Assembly (NCBI GenBank): GCA_947466555.1
Contig: CANIFK010000002.1
Span: forward strand, 1 to 28,513
DNA: 28,513 nucleotides
Direction of reading: 5' to 3'
Origin: Acidobacteriota bacterium
GTDB taxonomy: Bacteria > Acidobacteriota > Terriglobia > Bryobacterales > Bryobacteraceae
The notes under the pieces were generated by a model. It did no database searches. It was not told the DNA's origin and saw only the letters and a program-made list of their open reading frames with translations. A program made the position numbers and the translations under genes. Shown piece by piece: positions 15,495-24,033 of this stretch (position 1 is its first letter; every line of letters starts with the position of its first letter).

Positions 15495-15863
15495 ATGATT
15501 GGGATGCGAACAATCCTCGAGGTAGCCGACAACAGCGGCGCACGCAAGTTGCAGTGCATCTTGCCGCGCGGCGGCGATCTCGGAGCGAAGGCCGGTCTCG
15601 GGGACGTGATCACCGCAGCGGTGAAGGAAGCGACACCGGACGGGACGGTTAAAAAGGGCAAAGTGGTGCGTTGCGTTGTGGTGCGCATGCGGAAAGAGAC
15701 CCGGCGCAAAGACGGGACCTACATCCGGTTTGACACGAACGCGGCGGTGTTGATTAACGAACTAGGCGAGCCGATCGGAACCCGCGTTTTCGGGCCGGTG
15801 GCGCGCGAACTGCGCGACAAACGGTTTATGAAAATCGTTTCGCTGGCGCCGGAAGTACTCTAA
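15495..15863 (+). CDS. rplN: 50S ribosomal protein L14
   Basis: L14 lies at the subunit interface in bridges B5 and B8 and is the site of action of the silencing factor RsfS. The protein has the canonical 122 residues, with VADNSGARKLQCI, GDVITAAVKEATPDGTVKKGKVVRCVVVR, FDTNAAVLIN and GTRVFGPVARELRDKRFMKIVSLAPEVL. AAGGAGA lies seven to eight bases before the ATG. It opens the spc block after a 56-base spacer in which no promoter was recognised. Confidence 0.97.
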   Translation: MIGMRTILEVADNSGARKLQCILPRGGDLGAKAGLGDVITAAVKEATPDGTVKKGKVVRCVVVRMRKETRRKDGTYIRFDTNAAVLINELGEPIGTRVFGPVARELRDKRFMKIVSLAPEVL

Positions 15864-15902
15864 GGCATTTGTAGAGCAGCAGGCTCGGGAAAAGGGATTT
15901 CG

Positions 15903-16241
15903 ATGGCAACACTGAAAATTCGCAAGGGCGATACGGTCAAGGTGATCGCCGGCCGCGACAAGGGCAAAACCGGCCGCGTGCTCGAAGTGGAGAAGGAAAA
16001 AGGGCGTCTTCTTGTGGAAGGTGTCCAGATGGTAAAGCGCCACACGAAGGCGAACCCGGCCAAGCAGGTCAAGGGCGGGATTGCGGAGAAGGAAGCGACG
16101 ATTCACGTGTCGAACGTGATGGTTGTGACCGGAGACGGCAAGGCGTCGCGTGTGGGTTACAAGATCGAAGGCGAAGGCGCTTCTGCCAAGAAGGTGCGCG
16201 TGGCGCGCAAAACCGGCGAAGTGCTGGCGACGAAGAGCTAG
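15903..16241 (+). CDS. rplX: 50S ribosomal protein L24
   Basis: L24 initiates 50S assembly on domain I of 23S rRNA and borders the tunnel exit. The 112-residue protein shows the KOW motif (KGDTVKVIAGRDKGKTGRVLEV) and VKRHTKANPAKQVKGGIAEKEATIHVSNVMVV. AAAGGGA lies upstream. The 39-base spacer after rplN shows no clear structure. Confidence 0.96.
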   Translation: MATLKIRKGDTVKVIAGRDKGKTGRVLEVEKEKGRLLVEGVQMVKRHTKANPAKQVKGGIAEKEATIHVSNVMVVTGDGKASRVGYKIEGEGASAKKVRVARKTGEVLATKS

Positions 16242-16259
16242 TTTTAACGGAAAGCAATC

Positions 16260-16802
16260 ATGGCCAGGCTCAGAGAACACTACACGAAGAACGTACTGCC
16301 GGAACTCATGAAGGAGTTCGGCTACAAGAACATCATGGCCGTTCCGAAGATTGAAAAGATCTCGCTGAACATCGGCCTCGGGGAAGCCACCGGCAACCCG
16401 AAGTTGATGGATGGCGCTGTGAACGAGTTGGGGCAGATCGCCGGACAGCGTCCGGTCATTTGCAAAGCGAAGAAGTCGATCGCCGCCTTCAAACTGCGCG
16501 AAAACATGCCGATTGGGTGCATGGTCACGCTGCGTGGCGACCGTATGTATGAATTTTTGGATCGTCTGATCAACGTCAGCCTCCCGCGTGTCCGCGATTT
16601 CCGCGGGATCTCGTCGAAGGCCTTCGACGGCCGCGGCAACTATACGCTGGGGCTGAAGGATCAGTTGATCTTCCCCGAGATTGACTACAACAAGGTGGAA
16701 AAGACCAAGGGTCTGAACATCTGTGTCACGACGACGGCCAAGACGGACGCTGAAGGTTTGGCGCTGTTGAAGCAAATGGGCATGCCGTTCGCGGCGAAGT
16801 AA
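16260..16802 (+). CDS. rplE: 50S ribosomal protein L5
   Basis: L5 binds 5S rRNA together with L18 and contacts the P-site tRNA elbow and S13. The 180-residue protein has the usual length and motifs: the N-terminal LREHYTKNVLPELMKEFGYKN split around VPKIEKISLNIGLGEA, then KAKKSIAAFKLRENMPIG, RVRDFRGIS and GRGNYTLGLKDQLIFPEI. It starts 19 bases after rplX with the modest site ACGGAAA. Confidence 0.97.
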   Translation: MARLREHYTKNVLPELMKEFGYKNIMAVPKIEKISLNIGLGEATGNPKLMDGAVNELGQIAGQRPVICKAKKSIAAFKLRENMPIGCMVTLRGDRMYEFLDRLINVSLPRVRDFRGISSKAFDGRGNYTLGLKDQLIFPEIDYNKVEKTKGLNICVTTTAKTDAEGLALLKQMGMPFAAK

Positions 16803-16827
16803 CGAGAAGAGAGGATTTGAAGCGCAC

Positions 16828-17037
16828 ATGGCCACAACCGCCAAAATCGCCAAGGACATAAAGCTCAAGGCTGCAAAAGAGAAGGGCGTCCAGAAGGCTG
16901 GAGTCCGTCTTCGCAACCGCTGCTTCCGCTGCGGCCGTCCGCGGGCGTACATCCGCAAGTTCGGCCTTTGCCGCATCTGTTTCCGCAAACTGGCACTCGC
17001 CGGGGAGATCCCCGGTGTGATCAAGGCCAGCTGGTAG
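16828..17037 (+). CDS. rpsN: 30S ribosomal protein S14, zinc-binding type
   Basis: S14 sits in the 30S head. The 69-residue form contains two Cys pairs, CFRC and CRIC, around GRPRAYIRKFGL, and ends GEIPGVIKASW. This is the C+ zinc-ribbon type (often called rpsZ or type Z) and not the ~100-residue zinc-free form. About eight extra basic residues at the N-terminus make it slightly longer than the usual 61. GAGAGGA precedes the ATG. Confidence 0.96.
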   Translation: MATTAKIAKDIKLKAAKEKGVQKAGVRLRNRCFRCGRPRAYIRKFGLCRICFRKLALAGEIPGVIKASW

Positions 17038-17085
17038 TCGCGAGCTTGGGAATTTTAGGGAATCACGAAGGAAGGGGAATCGAGA

Positions 17086-17481
17086 ATGGTTAGCGATCCC
17101 ATCGCAGATATGCTCACGCGGATCCGGAACGCGATGCAGGCGCGGCACGCCAAGGTGGATGTGCCTGGCTCGAAGCTGAAGCTGGAAATTGCGCGGATCC
17201 TCAAAGAAGAGGGTTACGTCCTGAACTACAAGCAGGGCGACGAAGGCTCCAAGCGAGTCATCAAGATCTACCTCAAATACAACCCGAATAACACGCCGGT
17301 GATCTCTCACCTGGAGCGGGAATCGAAGCCTGGCCGTCGCGTTTACGTGGCGAGCAAGGAAATCCCCCGCGTGCTGGGCGGAATGGGGATCAACATCCTC
17401 ACCACGCCGCGCGGTGTGATGACGGGCCGGACGGCGCGCAAAGAGGGCGTCGGCGGCGAACTGTTGTGCTCGGTCTGGTAA
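17086..17481 (+). CDS. rpsH: 30S ribosomal protein S8
   Basis: S8 binds helix 21 of 16S rRNA and is essential for platform assembly; in E. coli it represses the spc operon. The 131-residue protein has DPIADMLTRIRNA, the central VYVASKEIPRVLGGMGI and the signature GVMTGRTARKEGVGGELLCSVW. GAAGGAAGGGG lies before the ATG. The S8 binding mimic of E. coli sits near rplE; nothing equivalent was identified with confidence here. Confidence 0.97.
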   Translation: MVSDPIADMLTRIRNAMQARHAKVDVPGSKLKLEIARILKEEGYVLNYKQGDEGSKRVIKIYLKYNPNNTPVISHLERESKPGRRVYVASKEIPRVLGGMGINILTTPRGVMTGRTARKEGVGGELLCSVW

Positions 17482-17526
17482 AGACCGCGTTCGGTAGCGA
17501 ATAGTTGTCAGATAGAACGGCGAAGC

Positions 17527-17541
17527 CGGGATTTCATCCCG
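17527..17541 (+). repeat. Short hairpin between rpsH and rplF
   Basis: CGGGAT (17527-17532) and ATCCCG (17536-17541) pair perfectly around TTC within the 89-base rpsH-rplF spacer. There is no T-tract. It lies 30 bases before the rplF ATG and could influence its translation; function is unknown. Confidence 0.35.
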
Positions 17542-17570
17542 AGTAGCAAGAACCGTAAGGAAAAAGAACG

Positions 17571-18125
17571 ATGTCGAGAATTGGTAAAAAACCGATCCCG
17601 CTGCCGGCGGGAGTGAAGATTAAGATCGATGCCACCCCTGGGCCGATGCACGTCGAAGGCCCGAAGGGCAAGCTGACGGTGCCGGTGCCGGAAGGGATCG
17701 TGATCGAGCAGAACGGCGCGGTGTTGGACGTGAAGCGCGAGAGCGACGCCTACGCGGCGGTTCACGGACTGACCCGGGCGCTGGCGGCGAATGCCGTGCA
17801 GGGTGTGAGCGCTGGCTTCACGCGGGAACTTGACATTGTCGGCGTTGGCTTCCGCGCGGAAACCAAGGGAAAAGACACGGTTCACTTCACGCTGGGTTAT
17901 TCGCATAACATTGAATTTTTGTTGCCGCCGGGCGTCGAAGCCAAGGTGGACAAGAACACCCACGTCATTCTGACCGGATTCGACAAACAGTTGCTGGGTC
18001 AGGTGGCGGCGAATATGCGTTCGCTGCGGAAGCCGGATCCGTACAAGAACAAGGGTGTCCGCTACACGGGCGAAGTGCTGCGCAAGAAGGCCGGCAAGTC
18101 CGGTGCGGGCGGCAAAGGTAAGTAA
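17571..18125 (+). CDS. rplF: 50S ribosomal protein L6
   Basis: L6 lies near the factor-binding site by the sarcin-ricin loop. The 184-residue protein begins MSRIGKKPIPLPAGV and has VEGPKGKLTVPVPEG, the DIVGVGFRAE segment, and the C-terminal KPDPYKNKGVRYTGEVLRKKAGK signature. AAGGAAAAA precedes the ATG. The length is normal and both duplicated domains are present. Confidence 0.97.
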   Translation: MSRIGKKPIPLPAGVKIKIDATPGPMHVEGPKGKLTVPVPEGIVIEQNGAVLDVKRESDAYAAVHGLTRALAANAVQGVSAGFTRELDIVGVGFRAETKGKDTVHFTLGYSHNIEFLLPPGVEAKVDKNTHVILTGFDKQLLGQVAANMRSLRKPDPYKNKGVRYTGEVLRKKAGKSGAGGKGK

Positions 18126-18152
18126 TCCGGGAAGGGATGAGGATCGAAACGC

Positions 18153-18509
18153 ATGGTCAGTAAAGTCAATCGCGACGAAGTCCGTCGCCGGATTCACACT
18201 CGGATCCGTAAAAAGCTCGCAGGGACGGCCGCACGGCCCCGCTTGGCGGTGTTCCGTTCGATTAAGCACATTTACGTTCAGATTATTGATGACCGCACGG
18301 GTACGACGCTGGTTTCCGCCTCTTCGGCGGAAAAAGGCGCGGGGAACGGCGGGAATGTGGAAGGGGCGAAGGCAATCGGGAAACTGGTTGCGGAGCGCGC
18401 CAAAGAGAAGGGAATCAGCTCCGTGGTTTTCGACCGCGGCGGGTTCCTGTACCACGGCCGGGTGAAGGCGCTGGCGGATGCCGCGCGTGAAGCCGGACTG
18501 CAGTTCTGA
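18153..18509 (+). CDS. rplR: 50S ribosomal protein L18
   Basis: L18 binds 5S rRNA and brings it to the central protuberance. The 118-residue protein has RIRKKLAGTAARPRLAVFRSIKHIYVQIIDD and the C-terminal FDRGGFLYHGRVKALADAAREAGLQF. An Arg-rich N-terminus precedes it. GGAAGGGATGAGGA supplies ribosome binding purines upstream. Confidence 0.96.
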   Translation: MVSKVNRDEVRRRIHTRIRKKLAGTAARPRLAVFRSIKHIYVQIIDDRTGTTLVSASSAEKGAGNGGNVEGAKAIGKLVAERAKEKGISSVVFDRGGFLYHGRVKALADAAREAGLQF

Positions 18510-18527
18510 TAGGGAGATTACGCATTC

Positions 18528-19037
18528 ATGCCAGCTACTGTTACCAAGCGCGTGGAACCGACCTCTGGGCTCAAAGAGCAGGTCGTCTCCATTAACCGCG
18601 TCACCAAAGTGGTGAAAGGCGGCAAGAACCTGAGCTTTTCCGCTCTGGTCGTTATCGGGGATCCGGGCGCCAAGATCGTTGGGTTCGGGACGGGAAAAGC
18701 GAAGGAAGTTCCGGCTGCCATCAAAAAGGGCATCGAAGCGGCGAAGAAAAATCTCCGTAAGATCCACGTGTTGGAAACGACGATTCCGCACCCTGTGCTC
18801 GGGCGTTTTGGCGCCGGCCAGGTGTTGCTCAAGCCGGCCCCGCAAGGTACCGGTGTGATCGCCGGCGGCCCGGTGCGCGCGGTGATTGAAGCGGTGGGAA
18901 TCCCCAATGTGTTGACCAAGTCCCTTGGCACGCACAACCCGCACAACGTAGTGAAGGCCACGATCGCGGCGCTCGAGCAGCTGCGGGATAAGAACGAAGT
19001 GGCCGAAATGCGCGGCATTTTGCCGGAGCGCATGTAG
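18528..19037 (+). CDS. rpsE: 30S ribosomal protein S5
   Basis: S5 contributes to decoding fidelity, mRNA entry and spectinomycin response. The 169-residue protein has VVSINRVTKVVKGGKNLSFSALVVIGD (the dsRNA-binding-like N-domain), IPHPVLGRFGAGQVLLKPAPQGTGVIAGG and the SLGTHNPHNVVKAT helix. AGGGAGA is upstream. The length and the loop around VVKGG look wild type. Confidence 0.97.
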   Translation: MPATVTKRVEPTSGLKEQVVSINRVTKVVKGGKNLSFSALVVIGDPGAKIVGFGTGKAKEVPAAIKKGIEAAKKNLRKIHVLETTIPHPVLGRFGAGQVLLKPAPQGTGVIAGGPVRAVIEAVGIPNVLTKSLGTHNPHNVVKATIAALEQLRDKNEVAEMRGILPERM

Positions 19038-19059
19038 CAATTTGCAGACGAGGCAAGAC

Positions 19060-19242
19060 ATGGCCGAAAATAAGATCAAAATCCAGTTGTATCGCAGCAC
19101 CATCTGTACGCCGGAGACGCACAAGCGGATCGTCAAGGCGTTGGGCTTGAAAAAGCTCAACCGCATCGTGGAACGTCCCGACACTCCTGGCTTCCGTGGC
19201 ATGGTGTTGAAGGTTCCGCACTTGTTGCGGATCGTCGAGTAG
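19060..19242 (+). CDS. rpmD: 50S ribosomal protein L30
   Basis: L30 is a small peripheral 50S protein absent from some bacterial lineages. The ATG at 19060 gives 60 residues (MAENKIKIQLYRSTICTPE, then KALGLKKLNRIVERPDTPGFRGMVLKVPHL), the normal length. A TTG six codons upstream (19042) is in frame, but the purine run GACGAGG sits between it and the ATG, favouring the ATG. Confidence 0.95.
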   Translation: MAENKIKIQLYRSTICTPETHKRIVKALGLKKLNRIVERPDTPGFRGMVLKVPHLLRIVE

Positions 19243-19266
19243 GGCCGGAAAACAGGTAGGAACGCG

Positions 19267-19737
19267 ATGAATCTCAGTGAAATTAGACCGCCCGCCGGGC
19301 AAAAAAAGAATAAGCGCCGCCTGGGTCAAGGTATGGGCACGGGCCGCGGCAAGTTCGCTGGCCGCGGTGCGAAGGGTGCGAAGTCGATCAGCGGTTACTC
19401 CCGCATGCGCGGGTTTGAAGGCGGCCAGATGCCGCTCCACCGCCGTTTGCCGAAGCGTGGATTCTCGAACGCCATGTTCAAGAAGACCTTCGCGATCGTC
19501 AATGTGGCCACGCTGAATGACCTCGCTGGCGACACGTTTGACGTCGCTTCGCTCCAGGCCGCCGGCGTGATCAAGAAGTTGGAAGACGGTTTGAAGGTGC
19601 TGGCGAACGGCGACCTGACCCGCGCAATTACGGTTACGGCTCATCACTTCTCCGCTATGGCGAAAGAGAAAATTGAGAAGGCCGGCGGGACGGCGATTGT
19701 CATCGAACCGGTGACTCGCAAACCGAAGGAACAGTAA
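19267..19737 (+). CDS. rplO: 50S ribosomal protein L15
   Basis: L15 is a late-assembly protein connecting several 23S rRNA domains. The 156-residue protein starts MNLSEIRPPAGQKKNKRRLGQGMG, has the Gly/Arg/Lys-rich extended region GRGKFAGRGAKGAKS, RGFEGGQMPLHRRLPKRGF, and the C-terminal globular domain ending with KIEKAGGTAIVIEP. GGTAGGA stands before the ATG. SecY follows after 42 bases. Confidence 0.97.
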   Translation: MNLSEIRPPAGQKKNKRRLGQGMGTGRGKFAGRGAKGAKSISGYSRMRGFEGGQMPLHRRLPKRGFSNAMFKKTFAIVNVATLNDLAGDTFDVASLQAAGVIKKLEDGLKVLANGDLTRAITVTAHHFSAMAKEKIEKAGGTAIVIEPVTRKPKEQ

Positions 19738-19779
19738 GATTCGAGGTCGCGCAATGCACTTCGGCGCAAAAGGATTGGC

Positions 19780-21174
19780 ATGAAGTTCCTTGAAGCAGTG
19801 GCGAACGCTTTCCGAATTCCCGACCTGCGGAACCGGATTCTCTTCACATTGGCGATGTTGGCGATTTATCGGCTGGGCGGGCATATCCCGACCCCCGGTA
19901 TCGACGCTGAGCGCCTGGAAGAGTTTTTCCGGCAGAACCAGGGGACCCTTTTAGGGTTTTTCGACTTGTTCAGCGGCGGTATGTTCCGCCGTTTGACGAT
20001 TTTCGCGTTGGGCATTATGCCTTACATCACGAGCTCCATTATTTTGCAGCTCATGACGATTGTCGTCCCGACTCTCGAAAAGCTCCAGAAAGAGGGAGAA
20101 CTAGGACGGCGCAAGATCACGCAGTATACGCGGTACCTGACGGTGCTCTTGGCGTTGGTGCAGTCTTTTACGATTGCTACTGCCTTGCAGTCCCAGGGGA
20201 ACTTCGTTGTGAACCCGGGCATTGGGTTCATCCTGATGACCATGATTTCGTTGACGACCGGCACGGCTTTCATCATGTGGCTGGGTGAACAGATTACAGA
20301 GCGCGGTATCGGTAACGGTATGTCGCTCATCATCTTCACGGGCATCGTGGTTGGTTTGCCGTCGGCGATGTACTCGATTTACCAGAAGGCTTTCCTGACG
20401 CGCGAGTGGAACCTCCTACAGGTTCTGATTATCGCCGCGGTGATGGTGGCGGTAATCGGCCTGATCGTTCTGGTGGAACGCGGCGAACGCCGAATTCCGG
20501 TGCAGTATGCCAAGCGTGTGGTCGGGCGTAAGATGATGGGCGGCCAGTCGACGCACCTTCCGATGAAGGTGAATGCCGGCGGCGTCATCCCGGTCATCTT
20601 CGCGAGCTCGCTGCTGACCTTCCCCCAGACTCTAACGCAGATCGCGTTTGTCCGTGACAATCCGTATCTGTCTGCGATGTTGCGCTCCATTCAACATGCG
20701 GAGCCGCTCTACATTATCCTGTTCATCGCGCTCATTATCTTCTTCTGCTTCTTCTACGTTTCGATCATCTTCAACCCGAACGAAGCGGCTGACAACATGC
20801 GCAAGTACGGCGGGTTCATCCCGGGCATCCGCCCTGGCAAGAACACCTCGGATTATATGAACAAGGTGTTGACGAAGATCACGGTGGTTGGCGGTTTGTA
20901 CCTCGCGGTACTGAGCTTGCTGCCTGAGATGATGATCAGCGGTGTGAAACTGCAGCATCTGCCGCTCCTCGGCAACTGGATCGACGCGCACTTCCCGCGG
21001 TTCATTCTCGACGGCCTCGGCGTCAACTTCTACTTCGGCGGCACCAGCTTGCTGATTGTGGTTGGCGTGGCGATGGACACGGTCAACCAGATCGAAGCGC
21101 AGTTGATTATGCGTCACTACGAAGGGTTTACGCCGCGTGCTGGCCGAATTCGCGGCCGCCGCAGCTCTGCCTAA
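19780..21174 (+). CDS. secY: Protein translocase channel subunit SecY
   Basis: SecY is the channel of the Sec translocon in the inner membrane. The 464 residues have the expected layout of ten membrane segments: N-terminal RIPDLRNRILFTLAMLAIYRLGGHIPTPGID, the plug region GMFRRLTIFALGIMPYITSSII, the cytosolic loop GERRIPVQYAKRVVGRKMMGGQSTHLPMKVN that contacts SecA and ribosomes, and the C-terminal signature SLLIVVGVAMDTVNQIEAQLIMRHYEGF. AAAAGGA lies before the ATG. Placement inside the ribosomal cluster is typical for bacteria. Confidence 0.97.
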   Translation: MKFLEAVANAFRIPDLRNRILFTLAMLAIYRLGGHIPTPGIDAERLEEFFRQNQGTLLGFFDLFSGGMFRRLTIFALGIMPYITSSIILQLMTIVVPTLEKLQKEGELGRRKITQYTRYLTVLLALVQSFTIATALQSQGNFVVNPGIGFILMTMISLTTGTAFIMWLGEQITERGIGNGMSLIIFTGIVVGLPSAMYSIYQKAFLTREWNLLQVLIIAAVMVAVIGLIVLVERGERRIPVQYAKRVVGRKMMGGQSTHLPMKVNAGGVIPVIFASSLLTFPQTLTQIAFVRDNPYLSAMLRSIQHAEPLYIILFIALIIFFCFFYVSIIFNPNEAADNMRKYGGFIPGIRPGKNTSDYMNKVLTKITVVGGLYLAVLSLLPEMMISGVKLQHLPLLGNWIDAHFPRFILDGLGVNFYFGGTSLLIVVGVAMDTVNQIEAQLIMRHYEGFTPRAGRIRGRRSSA

Positions 21175-21193
21175 CTTTTGGGATGTTTGTTCT

Positions 21194-21928
21194 TTGACAA
21201 CTGACAACGCCGATATTGCCAGAAAAACTGCTCTCCAGAAGCCCCTGGCGGTGATGTTGTTCGGCGCACCGGGTTCCGGTAAGGGAACCACGGGGAAGAT
21301 GTTGACCAAGCTAACCGGCTGGCCTCATCTTGCCACGGGGGACTTACTGCGGGAGCAGATCACGCGGAAGACTTCGTTGGGTTTGGAAATGCAGAGCATC
21401 TTGGCCGCTGGGCAACTGGCGCCGGATGATCTGGTCAGTCGAATGGTTTGGGACCGGCTAGGCTGGCCCGACTGTGAAGCTGGATTTTTGCTCGACGGTT
21501 TTCCCAGGACGATACCGCAGGCGGAAGGTTTGGCACAGTGGTTTTCGGGGCGGAATTTTCGCCCGGTGCTGATCCACCTCTGGGTGGAGTACAATGAAAT
21601 ATTGCGGCGGCTTACCGGTCGTCGTACTTGTCCGACCTGCGGCGCCATTTACCATTTGGAGTCGACGCCGTCTAAGGTTCCGGGTGTCTGTGATACCGAC
21701 GGGGCTGAGTTGACGGTTCGGGCCGATGACAGGGAAGAAGTAGTGCTGCAGCGATTGCAGACTTACCAGACGCAGACCTGGCCGGTGGCGGAGACGCTTC
21801 GGAAGAATGGGATCCTGGTAGAGGCAATTGATTGTGGTGAGATGGATCCGGAAAGCGTAGCGGACCGGATACGGTGGCGGTTGGATCGCATCGGCGGTTC
21901 GATTGCGAAGAAAAGTAAACCAGAATGA
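21194..21928 (+). CDS. adk: Adenylate kinase, zinc-lid type
   Basis: Adenylate kinase interconverts 2 ADP with ATP and AMP. With the TTG start at 21194 the protein is 244 residues. The P-loop GAPGSGKGT is at residues 24-32, the AMP-binding TGDLLR and GFLLDGFPRT segments follow, and the lid carries C146, C149, C166 and D169, the Cys3-Asp zinc set known from Bacillus-type enzymes. The start is uncertain. No ATG lies before the first beta strand (LAVMLFG): ATG 21254 would cut into it, while GTG 21137 overlaps secY. A minimal frame ATG-to-TGA at 21183-21197 overlaps the TTG and might allow re-initiation. It shares ATGA with map. Confidence 0.88.
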   Translation: MTTDNADIARKTALQKPLAVMLFGAPGSGKGTTGKMLTKLTGWPHLATGDLLREQITRKTSLGLEMQSILAAGQLAPDDLVSRMVWDRLGWPDCEAGFLLDGFPRTIPQAEGLAQWFSGRNFRPVLIHLWVEYNEILRRLTGRRTCPTCGAIYHLESTPSKVPGVCDTDGAELTVRADDREEVVLQRLQTYQTQTWPVAETLRKNGILVEAIDCGEMDPESVADRIRWRLDRIGGSIAKKSKPE

Positions 21929-22695
21929 TTATCCGGAAAAGTCCGGCAGAACTCGAAAAGATGCGGCGCAGCGGTTTGCTCGTCTATCAGATTCTGCATT
22001 CTGTAAAGGAATTAGTGGCTGAAGGCATTACAACGATGGAACTGGAGAACGCCGCGGCGAAGATGATCGCCGACGCCGGCGCCCGTCCTGCGTTTAAGGG
22101 CTATTACTCGGCGGCGGCCGGGAACCGGTATCCCTACGTGTTGTGCACTTCGGTGAATGAACAGATTGTCCACGGCATGCCTTCGACGAAGACCCCCCTC
22201 AAGAAGGGAGATGTGATCTCGATCGATACGGGCGTGCAGTTGGATGGATATTACGGCGATTCGGCCATTACGGTGGCCGTGGGTGAGATTTCCCCGTCGC
22301 TGCAGAAACTTCTCGATGTGACGCGCGATTCGCTGGAGATGGCGATCGATAAGGTCCGCGAGGGGAATCGGTTGTTTGATATCTGCTCGACCGTGCAGAA
22401 GCATGTCGAGTCGAACGGGTTTTCGATCGTCCGCGAGTTCGTGGGACATGGCATTGGCACTTCGTTGCATGAAGAGCCGCAGGTCCCGAATTATGTGGAT
22501 CGGAACAATGAGAATCCGCGGCTGAAAGAGGGGATGGTCCTGGCGATCGAGCCGATGGTCAACCTTGGGAAGCCGGCGTCGAAAGTGTTGTCGGACCGTT
22601 GGACGGCTGTCAGCCAGGACGGATCGGCATCCGCGCATTTTGAGCATTGTGTGGCTGTAACGAAAGACGGCCCGTGGGTATTGACACGGCCATGA
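21925..22695 (+). CDS. map: Type I methionine aminopeptidase
   Basis: The enzyme removes the initiator Met from nascent proteins. The 256-residue protein has the complete metal and catalytic set expected from the E. coli enzyme: H83 (VHGMPS), D101 (SIDTG), D112 (YYGDSA), H175 (VGHGIG), E209 (AIEPM) and E240 (HFEHC). No N-terminal zinc-finger extension is present, so it is the short bacterial form. The ATG overlaps the adk TGA by four bases, implying coupled translation. Confidence 0.96.
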   Translation: MIIRKSPAELEKMRRSGLLVYQILHSVKELVAEGITTMELENAAAKMIADAGARPAFKGYYSAAAGNRYPYVLCTSVNEQIVHGMPSTKTPLKKGDVISIDTGVQLDGYYGDSAITVAVGEISPSLQKLLDVTRDSLEMAIDKVREGNRLFDICSTVQKHVESNGFSIVREFVGHGIGTSLHEEPQVPNYVDRNNENPRLKEGMVLAIEPMVNLGKPASKVLSDRWTAVSQDGSASAHFEHCVAVTKDGPWVLTRP

Positions 22696-22710
22696 ACCGG
22701 GGAATGCGAA

Positions 22711-22926
22711 ATGGTAGAACCGGTGGAGGCTGTGGTGGTGGAGTTGTTGCCGCAGGCACTCATTCGTTTGGAGTTAACCGGGAGCAAACGTCAGATTCTG
22801 GCGCACGCGGCCGGGGTGAAAGAAGTGAATTTTGTGCGATTGCGGCCGGGTGATCCGGTGATGGTAGCGGTCTCGGAGCAAGATCCTACGCGGGGACGAA
22901 TCGTCAGCGTACGGCCGGGCCGGTAG
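22711..22926 (+). CDS. infA: Translation initiation factor IF-1, divergent
   Basis: IF-1 occupies the 30S A site during initiation. The 71-residue protein has the S1/OB-fold pattern and the diagnostic NFVRLRPGDPVMV and DPTRGRIV near the C-terminus, plus ILAHAAG in the middle. It departs from the usual sequence at many positions: the start is MVEPVEAVVVELLP where MAKED-type starts with VEG are common, and LTGSKRQILAH replaces the usual LENG-H-VLAH. Position between map and rpmJ is exactly where infA is expected. CGGGGAA precedes the ATG. A second, more typical infA elsewhere cannot be excluded. Confidence 0.87.
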   Translation: MVEPVEAVVVELLPQALIRLELTGSKRQILAHAAGVKEVNFVRLRPGDPVMVAVSEQDPTRGRIVSVRPGR

Positions 22927-22969
22927 TAAGAACAACCAAATTTTAGTTTCAGAAACGCAAGAGGAAGTC

Positions 22970-23083
22970 ATGAAAGTACGGGCATCGGTCAAGAAAATTT
23001 GCGATAAGTGCAAGATCATTCACCGCACGGGCGTCGTTCGGGTGATTTGCGTCAATCCGAAGCATAAGCAGCGCCAGGGCTAA
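22970..23083 (+). CDS. rpmJ: 50S ribosomal protein L36, zinc-binding type
   Basis: At 37 residues this is the smallest gene of the cluster. The sequence MKVRASVKKICDKCKIIHRT, then VVRVICVNPKHKQRQG, has the Cys-Cys-Cys-His zinc set (C11, C14, C27, H32) of the C+ form. AGAGGAAG lies directly before the ATG. L36 is among the last proteins added to the 50S subunit. Confidence 0.96.
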   Translation: MKVRASVKKICDKCKIIHRTGVVRVICVNPKHKQRQG

Positions 23084-23128
23084 CCGCGCGCAATAGAACC
23101 ACGAAAGAAACAGGACGAGGACTAGCAC

Positions 23129-23512
23129 ATGGCACGTATCTCCGGTGTTGATCTGCCCGCCCGCAAGCGCGCGGAAATCGGATTGACCTATATCTACGGC
23201 ATCGGCCGCACTCGGGCGAAGTCGATTCTGTACCGCACGGGTGTGGATGCGGACAAGAAGATCGCCGATCTGACCGAAGAAGAAGTAAACAAGATCCGTA
23301 CGTTGATCGAAACGGAAGGATCGGTGGAAGGTGACCTCCGCAAGGAGATGTCGCTGAACATCAAGCGATTGATGGAAATGGGCTCTTACCGTGGTCTGCG
23401 GCACCGCCGTGGCCTGCCCGCCCGTGGCCAGCGCACACACACAAATGCCCGCACCCGTAAGGGACCGCGCAAGGGCACTGTGACGAACAAGAAGAAGGCC
23501 GGCGCGAAGTAA
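23129..23512 (+). CDS. rpsM: 30S ribosomal protein S13
   Basis: S13 contacts the P-site tRNA with its basic C-terminal tail and forms bridges with L5. The 127-residue protein shows ARISGVDLPARKRAEIGLTYIYGIG, the helix-turn-helix GRTRAKSILYRTGVD, YRGLRHRRGLPARGQRTHTNARTRKG and a Lys-rich end. AGGACGAGGA provides the ribosome binding site. Confidence 0.97.
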   Translation: MARISGVDLPARKRAEIGLTYIYGIGRTRAKSILYRTGVDADKKIADLTEEEVNKIRTLIETEGSVEGDLRKEMSLNIKRLMEMGSYRGLRHRRGLPARGQRTHTNARTRKGPRKGTVTNKKKAGAK

Positions 23513-23551
23513 CGCGCGGGCACAGACGAATTAACGGGAAGAGATCGCATT

Positions 23552-23962
<411 letters not shown>

Positions 23963-23973
23963 CGCGGGAGTTT

Positions 23974-23989
23974 TGTAGAGCAATCTACA
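23974..23989 (+). repeat. Hairpin with GCAA loop after rpsK
   Basis: TGTAGA (23974-23979) and TCTACA (23984-23989) pair around GCAA, a stable GNRA-type tetraloop, 15 bases after the rpsK stop. A short T-run precedes the stem on the plus strand but none follows it, so it could end only minus-strand transcripts. Confidence 0.4.
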
Positions 23990-24033
23990 GAATTCCCTTT
24001 ACGTTTCCCGGTGTTCTGTGCAATACTTGGAAT

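Noticed and set aside
17508..19202. A 564-codon minus-strand open frame opposite rplF to rpmD
   Set aside because: Same antisense artefact; it spans several clear genes and their spacers.
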